From Candidatus Gastranaerophilales bacterium (lineage in GTDB: Bacteria; Cyanobacteriota; Vampirovibrionia; Gastranaerophilales; Gastranaerophilaceae), in contig CAJUJH010000001.1 of the NCBI GenBank assembly GCA_910586855.1, positions 825,339-889,338 of the forward strand: a stretch of 64,000 nt of DNA. The letters are read 5' to 3'. Made by a program: the position numbers and the translations under genes. The stretch's first letter is position 1. Every line of letters begins with the position of its first letter. Shown one piece after another: positions 42,216 through 49,591 of the stretch. Under the pieces are notes generated by a model. It was given only the letters and a program-made list of their open reading frames with translations. It ran no database searches and was not told the DNA's origin.

Positions 42216-42971
42216 ATGGTTCAAATACTTGATGTTACTCCGGATTTAGCGAAAGCGCAAAACGCTGAAGCTGGTGCAAGCAAATTTTGCCCCGGATGTG
42301 GTCATGGTATGATTTTAAAAACTTTAGCTCATACTATTGACGATTTAAATCTTCAGGAAAAAGCTGTTTTTGGCTGCGATATCGGTTGTTCGCTTCTTTC
42401 CTGGAATTATATGAATGTTGATTCTGTTCAAACACACCACGGCAGAACAACTCCTGTTATCTATGGTGTAACTCGTGCTAATCCTGGTACTGTTGGTATT
42501 GCTTATATGGGCGATGGTGGCGGTCTCGCAATCGGTTCACAGCACCTTGTAAATGCTGCAGTTCGTGCTGAAAATATGCTTATCGTACTTGCAAATAATA
42601 CAAACTACGGTATGACAGGCGGACAAATGGCTCCAACTACAATGCCGGGACAAAAAACAGAAACCACTCCGTATGGTCGTGATTGTGAAGTAACAGGCAA
42701 ACCTGCACGCGGTGCTGAAATGGTTGCTTCAATCGTTGACCCTGAAAAAGGTTATGTAGCAAGAGCTTCTGTTTCAAATTTGAGAAGCCTTAAAAAGACC
42801 TTTACAAAGGCTCTTAAAAATGTTGAAAAAGGCGGATTTTCATTTGTTGAAGTTCTATCTATCTGCCCTCTTAACTGGAGAACTAATAATGAAGGTACTT
42901 GGGACAGATTAAAAACTATGGAATCATTCTTTGAAGTTAAAGAATTTGTTTCAAGAGAAGGATTGGAGTAA
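42216..42971 (+). CDS. 2-oxoacid:ferredoxin oxidoreductase subunit beta
   Basis: Thiamine-diphosphate-binding beta subunit of 251 residues. FCPGCGHGMILKTLA is the conserved Cys motif, and YMGDGGGLAIGSQHLVNAAVRAENMLIVLANNTNYGMTGGQMAPTT is the GDG-N-N cofactor motif of this superfamily. CDIGCSLLSW near residue 50 is also typical. AATGAGGATA lies upstream of the ATG. Second gene of the operon. Confidence 0.92.
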   Translation: MVQILDVTPDLAKAQNAEAGASKFCPGCGHGMILKTLAHTIDDLNLQEKAVFGCDIGCSLLSWNYMNVDSVQTHHGRTTPVIYGVTRANPGTVGIAYMGDGGGLAIGSQHLVNAAVRAENMLIVLANNTNYGMTGGQMAPTTMPGQKTETTPYGRDCEVTGKPARGAEMVASIVDPEKGYVARASVSNLRSLKKTFTKALKNVEKGGFSFVEVLSICPLNWRTNNEGTWDRLKTMESFFEVKEFVSREGLE

Positions 42972-42976
42972 AAATT

Positions 42977-43537
42977 ATGGCAAGAACAAGAATAGTATTA
43001 GCCGGTGAAGGCGGACAGGGCGTTCAATCTATCGCAAAAATCCTTGTTGAAGCAGGTTATGAAGCCGGTAAAGAAATTTTATACATCCCAAATTTCGGTG
43101 TAGAACAAAGAGGCGGTGTTTCAATCGCTTTCTGTCAGGTTGCTGATGAAAAAATTGGTGAACCAAGATTTTCAAAAGGCGATATCGTAATTATGTTGTC
43201 TGATAGAGCAATCGACAGATGTTCTGATTACGCTAACGAAAATTCTACAGTAATTTATGATTCATCAGTTTGTTCTAAAAAACCAACATGTAATGCTAAA
43301 GAAATCATTGCAGTTGAAGCAAACAAAATTGCAAATGAGCAATTGAGCGCAAGAGTATTTAACATCATCGTTTTAGGTGTTTTACTTGCTGCTACAAATG
43401 TTTTAAAACTTGATGATATCAAAAATGCTATGGAAATGGCTCTTGGCAAGAAATTTGATGCTAAACCCGAACTTCGCGAGCTTAACTACAAAGCTCTTGA
43501 AATGGGTATGAATATGATACAGAAAGCAGGTGTATAA
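42977..43537 (+). CDS. 2-oxoacid:ferredoxin oxidoreductase subunit gamma
   Basis: Gamma subunit of 186 residues, the CoA-binding domain. TRIVLAGEGGQGVQSIAKILVEAGYEAGKE and LYIPNFGVEQRGGVSIAFCQVADEKIGEP are diagnostic. It begins five bases after the beta stop and ends directly at the delta ATG. Confidence 0.92.
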   Translation: MARTRIVLAGEGGQGVQSIAKILVEAGYEAGKEILYIPNFGVEQRGGVSIAFCQVADEKIGEPRFSKGDIVIMLSDRAIDRCSDYANENSTVIYDSSVCSKKPTCNAKEIIAVEANKIANEQLSARVFNIIVLGVLLAATNVLKLDDIKNAMEMALGKKFDAKPELRELNYKALEMGMNMIQKAGV

Positions 43538-43792
43538 ATGTCAACAGTTGAACATAAAGGGTTTAAGGTAGAAAATGTAGCCAAAGGAAAAGCTGATTGG
43601 TACTGTTTTACAGACCTTTGCAAAGGCTGCGGGCTTTGTATTGTAAAATGCCCTAAAAAATGTCTAAATTGGTCTAAGGAAGTTGGTATTTATCAAACTC
43701 CTGCGGTTGAACCAAACCCTGAAGAATGTATTGCATGCGGTACATGTGCTCTAGTGTGCCCTGATAGTGCGATTAAAGTAAATAAAAAATAA
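43538..43792 (+). CDS. 2-oxoacid:ferredoxin oxidoreductase subunit delta (2[4Fe-4S] ferredoxin)
   Basis: 84-residue ferredoxin subunit. CKGCGLCIVKCPKKCL and CIACGTCALVCPDSAI each supply three plus one cysteines for a [4Fe-4S] cluster, carrying electrons from the thiamine site to external ferredoxin. Its ATG follows the gamma stop without a gap, so the four genes alpha-beta-gamma-delta form one unit ended by the hairpin at 43816. Confidence 0.93.
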   Translation: MSTVEHKGFKVENVAKGKADWYCFTDLCKGCGLCIVKCPKKCLNWSKEVGIYQTPAVEPNPEECIACGTCALVCPDSAIKVNKK

Positions 43793-43815
43793 GCTGTTAT
43801 AAGCTTTTAAAATAA

Positions 43816-43849
43816 AAATTCCTCCCTATTTTTAAATAAGGAGGAATTT
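43816..43849. terminator. Terminator of the 2-oxoacid oxidoreductase operon
   Basis: AAATTCCTCC / GGAGGAATTT with an A/T-rich loop, followed by CTTTATT. It lies between convergent genes. The stem contains GGAGG but no start codon follows. Confidence 0.75.
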
Positions 43850-43865
43850 CTTTATTGCAATGTGG

Positions 43866-44489
43866 TTATTTTGCAGGCATTTTTGTTGTAAAAAGAGCTG
43901 CTGCTCTTTTAAAAACCCCAAGCTTTTTAGGCTTGTAGTTTGTTATGGCTCCATCTTGAGCAGCTGCATTTGTATTAGTTTTCTCAGCTTCTTTTTCTTC
44001 ATTTTCTTCGTTGATTGAGTTGATTAATTCCATATATGGAGCTGCAAGTTCCAATAATATATCTTGTGCATATTTATTATTCTCGTCATCAAAGAATGGC
44101 AGCTTTGCAAGTTCTGCAGCTTCCCATCTTGCATCTATGTCAAAAAATTCAGACAGCATCATAAAATCTAATAATTTTCTTGTAAAACTTCTCTTTTCTT
44201 TTATATTTCTATCTATTCCTTCTGCTTCATCAAGTTTATCAAGTATATCTCCATATCTTTCTTTATCATCCTCAAGGCAGTAGCGAAGCATTTTTCTGCT
44301 GTCCTCATCTTCAATGCCTAAATAAAATTCTACAAAATTGTCAATCTGTCTTTTATCGGAAATTTTTTCGTGGATATCATCTTTCTTTTTTTCAAATGTG
44401 TCTGCAACCCGTTCATCTTTTAATTTTTGCGCTGCTTGTTTTCCTGTAAAAGTATAGTATCTAGTTAATGGGGTAAAACTAATATTCAT
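43866..44489 (-). CDS. Hypothetical protein with N-terminal ISFTP/YTFTGK element
   Basis: Unknown function, 207 residues. The N-terminus MNISFTPLTRYYTFTGKQ carries the same F-T-G type element as other orphans here. The rest is highly charged and alpha-helical (KDERVADTFEKKKDDIHEKISDKRQ; a Glu-rich stretch at about 155-170), ending in a basic tail GVFKRAAALFTTKMPAK. No signal peptide or membrane helix. It is monocistronic, with AGAAGA upstream of the ATG. No enzyme motif can be seen. Confidence 0.7.
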   Translation of the reverse strand: MNISFTPLTRYYTFTGKQAAQKLKDERVADTFEKKKDDIHEKISDKRQIDNFVEFYLGIEDEDSRKMLRYCLEDDKERYGDILDKLDEAEGIDRNIKEKRSFTRKLLDFMMLSEFFDIDARWEAAELAKLPFFDDENNKYAQDILLELAAPYMELINSINEENEEKEAEKTNTNAAAQDGAITNYKPKKLGVFKRAAALFTTKMPAK

Positions 44490-44609
44490 CTTCTCTATTC
44501 CTAAGCTTTTTTGTGTATCAAATAAAGAATCCTGAAAATATATTTTTGCTTTTTTATAGCATTTTGCGTGTTTATTGTTACAATTATTTATAAAACTTTT
44601 TAAAAAACA

Positions 44610-44643
44610 AAAAAGCCTTTAAGAATATTCTTAAAGGCTTTTT
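44610..44643. terminator. Strong palindromic terminator in a 326-base gap
   Basis: AAAAAGCCTTTAAGAA / TTCTTAAAGGCTTTTT is a near-perfect palindrome with A and T tracts on both sides. No annotated gene ends here. Read on the minus strand, a TATAAT at 44717-44712 lies about 75 bases upstream, so it might end a short non-coding transcript. The gap 44490-44815 otherwise holds only A/T-rich sequence and the hairpin at 44765. Confidence 0.6.
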
Positions 44644-44764
44644 ACTGAAATTATGAAAATAATGATTAATTATTAATTAATTGCATCTTCAATTAATTCT
44701 GTTTTAACTTGATTATACAAAACGCCTGAAAAATATTTTTTGCTATCTTGTATTTATAAAAAAT

Positions 44765-44790
44765 ATCCCTGTCTTAAAAAAGACAGGGAT
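44765..44790 (-). terminator. Terminator of the 48-aa membrane protein gene
   Basis: On the minus strand ATCCCTGTCTT pairs with AAGACAGGGAT, followed by ATTTTTTATA. It begins 25 bases after the stop of the small gene at 44816. Confidence 0.8.
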
Positions 44791-44815
44791 AAGTTAATTC
44801 TTCTTTTATCCTTTT

Positions 44816-44962
44816 TTACGCACTGAATGCTGATACTATTGGTGCATTCATATCATTACTGCTTAATGTACTGTTAATGTAAATAAATGTCCATGAAAAC
44901 ATAATGATTGTCATAATCAGCAAACCGGCAAGAAGAAAATTTACCACTTTTGCTTCGCTCAT
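44816..44962 (-). CDS. Small single-pass membrane protein (48 aa)
   Basis: A short frame encoding 48 residues, with GGAG five bases before the ATG and its own terminator downstream. After MSEAKVVNF comes a single transmembrane helix, LLAGLLIMTIIMFSWTFIYI, then a polar tail STLSSNDMNAPIVSAFSA. No homology is recognised. It lies downstream of a 60-residue gene on the same strand, about 100 bases away, and may be co-transcribed. Ribosome-binding site, terminator and composition together support a real gene. Confidence 0.65.
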   Translation of the reverse strand: MSEAKVVNFLLAGLLIMTIIMFSWTFIYINSTLSSNDMNAPIVSAFSA

Positions 44963-45064
44963 AAAAACTCCATTTTTAGTTTGCGCTTTAAAAAGGTTTT
45001 AAACGAGAGGAAACCCTTTTTCAGCTTTGAACCACAGTAATTCTCTTTTGTTTAAATTTTGGGT

Positions 45065-45247
45065 TTAACCCCATGCAAGTTCTCTGCATCCTTCTGGAAG
45101 CTGTGCTTTTGAAATATCTATGTCATTTCCAAAAGCATTTTGGTCATTGCGAGCTACAGGACCCGCAGTTTCATTTAAATCTCTTTCTTTTAAGTGGTTA
45201 ACACCGCTTACTGATGAAACTCCTGTTAAAGCACCGAAATTACTCAT
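45065..45247 (-). CDS. Small hypothetical protein (60 aa)
   Basis: 60 residues beginning MSNFGALTGVSSVSGVNHL and ending PEGCRELAWG. The start at 45247 is chosen because AAAGGAG lies eight bases before it; a 28-residue upstream extension has no such site. The N-terminal FGALTG is similar in kind to the F-x-G elements of other orphans. It is hydrophilic with one cysteine, and no fold is recognised. A/T-rich promoter-like sequence (TATATAATT) lies about 50 bases upstream. The next gene on the strand is the 48-residue membrane protein. Confidence 0.6.
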   Translation of the reverse strand: MSNFGALTGVSSVSGVNHLKERDLNETAGPVARNDQNAFGNDIDISKAQLPEGCRELAWG

Positions 45248-45415
45248 TTTTACTACTCCTTTGTTCTTACAAAATTGATTCTTGAATTGCTCCTCAATTA
45301 TATAAAAACTATATACTTTATATGATTTCAAGATATACTTTTTTTGTTACAAACCTTAACAAAGTTAAAAGTAATTAATAATAACAGGTTTAAATTTTTT
45401 TTAAAAAAGCTTGGT

Positions 45416-47284
45416 CTATGGGCTTTTTATGACCATTTCACAGTGTTTACAATCAAATTCAAGTTCATATTTTTCGCCTTTTTCATCCTTTAAAAAAAGC
45501 TTATCTGCTCGATTATTATTTTTTAAGCACATGTTAAGTGCATACCTTATGCAGTGTTTTGTGCGCATTAATTCTCTACCTTTGGTTTTTATGCCTGATT
45601 CCATTGAGTATTCAAGTATATTACACCCGCATTTTTTATAAAAATCTTTTGCTTCTGCATTATGAACATTTAATCTGTAATCCCCTGTTTCCTTTGGGAA
45701 TTGAGTTGTTTTAACAGGAGCCTGTGCTTCCATGGTGTAGTTTTTAATTCTTTCTTGTATAAGTTTTTCTAAAATTTCGCGTCTAAGTCTGTTTATTTCC
45801 GAAATAGGCAGAAAATAAGGTTTTTTCCAAATAAAATCAATATCATTTAGATAAAAATCACTCTCCCCGATTTTTTGAAGGGCTGAAAGCCAATTTTTCT
45901 GTGCGCTTTCAGGATTTTTTGCATCTTGTCCTGAAAAATTTAATATAACATGATTTTTATTCTCATCAATCGCCTCAATTGAATTATCTTTTATGGTAAA
46001 ACTAACCGCAATACGTCTTTTTGTCTTTGAATTTTTTAATATATTTTCAAAATTTACATCTTTATTTCTATATATTTTGCTTCCTGCCTTAATTTCTGGC
46101 ATAATATTCGGGTAAATTTCAACTTGTGATTTGTCTGCCCCCGATATTTTTGTTAAACCTGCAGCTTTAACCGAATTAACTAAAAACCCATTTAAATTTC
46201 CATTTTTATCAATAAAACAAAGCCCGTCCTGCGGCATTATTTGAAGTTCTCTATCCAGTTTAAAATAATTTTTACCAGTTTCTTTTACTCTGCCAAGATA
46301 TTCTCCTTTTGAATTTGGTGCATCAAAATTAAAGATTTTTTCTTCACTAAGCGGCTTTCTGCCTTCTAAAAAATATTCACAAAAATCTCTGTTAAAGCTC
46401 TTTTTGGGGTCGGCATCAAAATCAGTGAAAATTTTTCCGCTTGATAATTGCCTAAAGCCTTCTTTTGAGCGATTTTTGATAATTTCATCCAAAAGTTTTC
46501 GATAATAACTTACAGTATTTTTTATATAGTTTACATCTTTTAATCTACCTTCAATTTTAAAAGACGTAACCCCTGCATTTATAAGTTCTTCAAGCTTTTT
46601 TGCTGCCATAAAATCTTTCATACTGAGTAAATATTTATCTTTTGCAACAATTTTTCCATCTTCTTGAATAAGGCTGTATTTTTTCCTGCAGGCTTGTGCG
46701 CACTCTCCCCTGTTTGCGCTTCTTCCCCCGATTTTATAACTTAAGTAACATTGCCCCGAATATGATACACAAAGGGCGCCATGGATAAATGTTTCAATTT
46801 CAATATCTGTAGAATCGGAAATTTCTTTTATCTGCTTCAAGCTTAATTCTCGTGCAAGAATTACTCTTTTTATTCCGATATTTTCAAAAAATTTTACTTT
46901 ATCCAAAGTTCGAATATCACACTGGGTGCTTGCAACGAGTTTGATATCGGGTAAATTACCCATATAAGCCTCATTTAAAATTCCAAAGTCCTGAATAATC
47001 ACCCCGTCAGCGTGTATTTTATGCAGCTTGTTGATAAGTTCAACCGCGCCTTTAAGCTCATTGTCATCCAATATTGTATTTAAAGTAATGTAAATCTTAA
47101 CATTAAATTTATGTGCATAATTTATAACATCTTCAATATCAGAAAGTGAATTACCGGCATTTTTCCTTGCACCATAAAGATTTGCACCCATATAAATGCT
47201 GTCTGCTCCATAATTTATTGCAGCAATTGCACATTCCTTATTTTGCGCCGGTGCCAATAATTCAAGATATTTTATCTTTTCCAT
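45416..47284 (-). CDS. Peptidase U32 family protein (RNA hydroxylation type)
   Basis: 622-residue protein. The U32 signature ETFIHGALCVSYSGQCYLS is present, followed by the GGRSANRGECAQACRKKYSL cysteine cluster of the RlhA/TrhP group, whose members hydroxylate 23S rRNA or tRNA uridine. The N-terminal TIM-barrel part starts LELLAPAQNKECAIAAINYGADSIYMG. The domain after residue 330 includes SFTIKDN-type beta structure, and the last 80 residues have four further cysteines (CGCNILEYS, CIRYALNMCL, CKHCEM), possibly an iron-sulfur or zinc site. The length matches long U32 proteins such as RlhA. The exact RNA target is not decided. Confidence 0.85.
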   Translation of the reverse strand: MEKIKYLELLAPAQNKECAIAAINYGADSIYMGANLYGARKNAGNSLSDIEDVINYAHKFNVKIYITLNTILDDNELKGAVELINKLHKIHADGVIIQDFGILNEAYMGNLPDIKLVASTQCDIRTLDKVKFFENIGIKRVILARELSLKQIKEISDSTDIEIETFIHGALCVSYSGQCYLSYKIGGRSANRGECAQACRKKYSLIQEDGKIVAKDKYLLSMKDFMAAKKLEELINAGVTSFKIEGRLKDVNYIKNTVSYYRKLLDEIIKNRSKEGFRQLSSGKIFTDFDADPKKSFNRDFCEYFLEGRKPLSEEKIFNFDAPNSKGEYLGRVKETGKNYFKLDRELQIMPQDGLCFIDKNGNLNGFLVNSVKAAGLTKISGADKSQVEIYPNIMPEIKAGSKIYRNKDVNFENILKNSKTKRRIAVSFTIKDNSIEAIDENKNHVILNFSGQDAKNPESAQKNWLSALQKIGESDFYLNDIDFIWKKPYFLPISEINRLRREILEKLIQERIKNYTMEAQAPVKTTQFPKETGDYRLNVHNAEAKDFYKKCGCNILEYSMESGIKTKGRELMRTKHCIRYALNMCLKNNNRADKLFLKDEKGEKYELEFDCKHCEMVIKSP

Positions 47285-47390
47285 AGCTTTCCTTGTTTAT
47301 TGAGCATTTATGTTTAAAATGATAAAGCTCAAATATTTTTGCAAAGTAACAAAACTTGCACAATATAGAGTTTCTAATTAAAATAATATT

Positions 47391-47990
47391 ATGTCAATTT
47401 TAGATTTTACACAAGAAAACCAAATGCTTTTTGACCCTGGGTATTCTGCCTCTATTGCAAGGGTTTCAGGGAATATTGAGTATATGTATGAGGCTTTTTC
47501 AAATATTCCTTCTCCAAAACAAAAGAGGTTTCAATTTTCAATTTTATACCCTAAATTCTTAAAAGCTGTTGATTTAAACGCAGCATTTTATTTGGGGTGC
47601 ATGTTATGGGGTGTTTATCTTAAAAGTTGTCCGGATAAAGAAATTGTCAATAATCCTTGTCTTGACACTGAGTTTAGCGATGATTGTTTTTATGAAGTTG
47701 ATTTTCTGTATAATTTCATAAAGCAGGGCTTAAACCGTGATGCTAAATATTATCTAAATAAAACATACAGCCCAAATCCTCTATATTTGAAGGTTTTAGA
47801 AAATTATAGAGAATTTCTGTCTTTAAATAAGGGGTTTGTAAATGTTAAAAAAACGGACGATATTTTGCTGCCCAAAACCTTAAAAACTCCAAATGAGACA
47901 GATTTGAAACTTATTTATGAAGCTATTTTAAATGCCGTAAAAGAGGATAATCTGGAGATTTTATTTACTGTTGCAGATAAGATATTATAA
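47391..47990 (+). CDS. Hypothetical protein (199 aa)
   Basis: Not recognised. Soluble, mixed composition; FQFSILYPKFLKAVDLNAAFYLGCMLWGVYL is the most hydrophobic stretch, and LYNFIKQGLNRDAKYYLNKTYSPNPLYLKVLENYREFLSL suggests helical repeats. There is no ribosome-binding site before the ATG. It is followed three bases later by a 50-residue frame and then by a coiled-coil gene, possibly one operon. Divergent from the U32 gene. Confidence 0.6.
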   Translation: MSILDFTQENQMLFDPGYSASIARVSGNIEYMYEAFSNIPSPKQKRFQFSILYPKFLKAVDLNAAFYLGCMLWGVYLKSCPDKEIVNNPCLDTEFSDDCFYEVDFLYNFIKQGLNRDAKYYLNKTYSPNPLYLKVLENYREFLSLNKGFVNVKKTDDILLPKTLKTPNETDLKLIYEAILNAVKEDNLEILFTVADKIL

Positions 47991-47993
47991 TTT

Positions 47994-48146
47994 ATGTATA
48001 AAAAAGAAAAAAGTAAAAAAATTAATATTGATATAAAAAATATGGGTGTCGATATTGATAAAAACGAATACAGACAAATTGTACTATCTGGCGAAAACAA
48101 TCCTGAAAAAATATTTTTAAAACAGTACAAAAATAATAAAAAATAA
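47994..48146 (+). CDS. Very small basic protein (50 aa), tentative
   Basis: A 50-residue frame begins three bases after the previous stop (TAATTTATG). It is very lysine- and asparagine-rich: KKEKSKKINIDIKN, then EYRQIVLSGENNPEKIFLKQYKNNKK. No ribosome-binding site is seen, but coupling to the upstream stop is possible. The A/T richness makes chance occurrence a real alternative. Confidence 0.4.
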   Translation: MYKKEKSKKINIDIKNMGVDIDKNEYRQIVLSGENNPEKIFLKQYKNNKK

Positions 48147-48219
48147 TTCAAAAGAGCTTGTAAATAAATAAAAATTAGTGATATGCTGATTCTACATCTT
48201 TTAGTTTCGGAGTATTTAT

Positions 48220-48741
48220 TTGGAAAGTAAAAAAGAACAATTTGAAATATTATCAAAAGAACTTCTTGGAAAGCTGAATGATGCAAACCATATGACGCAT
48301 CTTGAATTTCCTTTTGGCTATACTTTATCTGAAGAGCTTGAAAAAAAATACTTTGATGAAGGTGCTGAATTACGCCTGATTACAGTCAGAAGCATGATTA
48401 TAATTGATAATTCGTTTAAAAAATTTAAAATTTTTCCCACCCATGACATTATGAAAACCTATATTGAAACTCAAAAAGAGCTTCTGATTGAGTGGAAAAA
48501 AGAGGCGGAAAATACCTATTCTAAGCTGTTTTCAACAAGTGAAAATTTTAAAGAGGAATTTAGCGAATTTAAAAAAACCCTTGCAAAAATTGAAGGTGAT
48601 ATTAATCGCCTCTCTATGGCTGCAATTAAGGCTGCGGCAAGCTCTAAAGAAGCCAAGGAGCTTGATGAGGAATACTCAGGGGCTACACAAGGCGGATTTT
48701 CAGAATTTATCCACAATACTATAACAAATCTTTTTAAGTAA
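48220..48741 (+). CDS. Hypothetical helical protein (173 aa)
   Basis: Not recognised. Starts with TTG, preceded by CGGAG at seven bases. Residues 75-150 form a long amphipathic helix or coiled coil (TQKELLIEWKKEAENTYSKLF, then FSEFKKTLAKIEGDINRL), and LEFPFGYTLSEELEKKYFDEGAELRL lies in the N-terminal part. No membrane segment. It converges with pgeF 35 bases further on. Confidence 0.6.
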   Translation: MESKKEQFEILSKELLGKLNDANHMTHLEFPFGYTLSEELEKKYFDEGAELRLITVRSMIIIDNSFKKFKIFPTHDIMKTYIETQKELLIEWKKEAENTYSKLFSTSENFKEEFSEFKKTLAKIEGDINRLSMAAIKAAASSKEAKELDEEYSGATQGGFSEFIHNTITNLFK

Positions 48742-48775
48742 ATAAAAAAGCCGTATTAGCTTGATTTTGCGTCTA

Positions 48776-49543
48776 TTACACTATTTTTATCACCATACTT
48801 ATTCTGTTTGTGGTCTTGTTTTCATGTCTGTATGAAAAGAAAAATTCATTATCTTTACATGTCTTAAAGTGGCTTATATCTATAGTTTTGAGCCCGGCTT
48901 CCATTAATTGGGCTGCATTTATTTTTGCTAAATCGGGGTAAACTTTATCATTCTTAAATCTGAAAAACTCGGTAGTGTTTGGGTTTTGGATGGTTCCTTT
49001 TAATTTTTCATAAACTTCAATACCTGTTTCAAATGCCTCTTGCCCTATACAGGGGGCAATTGCAGCTATTATATCGGAAGGTTTTGAGTTAAAATTTTCG
49101 ACCATTAATTTTACACCTTTCTTGCAAATTGAATCAGCCGTACCGCGCCAGCCGGCGTGAAGCCCTGCTGCTACCTTGTTTTTGGGTTCATATAAAATAA
49201 CCGGTGTACAGTCTGCAAAGTTTAAAATCGTTGCACTGCCTGGTTTATAAAGTATTACACCATCTGTATTATCAATAAAATCAGGGGTTTTGCTTGCTAT
49301 TGAAATATTTGATGTATGGGTTTGTTTTATTTCAATCAAATTTTCATCATTAATTTTCAAATAGTCTAAAACAAGCTTTCTATTTGAATCTGCGAGGTTT
49401 TTTAAATTTTCATCTCCAGTTTTTATAAAACTTTCTTTCGTTGTAAAAAGATGCTTAAAATCAGCCTGAAACTCATCCATAACAGTGCTTTTCAGGATTT
49501 TTTTGTCTTTGCTGCCGCTTTTTATTGTATCAAAATAAAACAT
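48776..49543 (-). CDS. pgeF: Purine nucleoside phosphorylase YfiH/PgeF family
   Basis: 255-residue member of the former multicopper polyphenol oxidase (laccase-like) family, now linked to purine nucleoside phosphorolysis and peptidoglycan editing. Zinc and substrate motifs are visible: IKQTHTSNI (His), LNFADCTPVILYEPK (Cys), and AAGLHAGWRGTADSICKKGV (His); APCIGQEAFETG replaces the commoner GPCI. FFSYRHENKTTNRISMVI is the conserved C-terminus. It is the last gene of a minus-strand run speE-aroA-pgeF. Confidence 0.9.
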   Translation of the reverse strand: MFYFDTIKSGSKDKKILKSTVMDEFQADFKHLFTTKESFIKTGDENLKNLADSNRKLVLDYLKINDENLIEIKQTHTSNISIASKTPDFIDNTDGVILYKPGSATILNFADCTPVILYEPKNKVAAGLHAGWRGTADSICKKGVKLMVENFNSKPSDIIAAIAPCIGQEAFETGIEVYEKLKGTIQNPNTTEFFRFKNDKVYPDLAKINAAQLMEAGLKTIDISHFKTCKDNEFFFSYRHENKTTNRISMVIKIV

Positions 49544-49591
49544 AGTTTTTTGCTTTTCTTTAGCTGTGAAAGGATTTTAGGGCTTTTTCAA

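Noticed and set aside
3027..44790. Hairpins as CRISPR or mobile element ends
   Set aside because: Each hairpin lies at a gene end with A/T tracts and they share no common sequence; no direct repeats with spacers, transposase or integrase were seen.
45065..45247. RiPP precursor peptide
   Set aside because: The peptide has one Cys and no leader-like cleavage motif, and no radical-SAM, LanM, YcaO or protease gene lies nearby.
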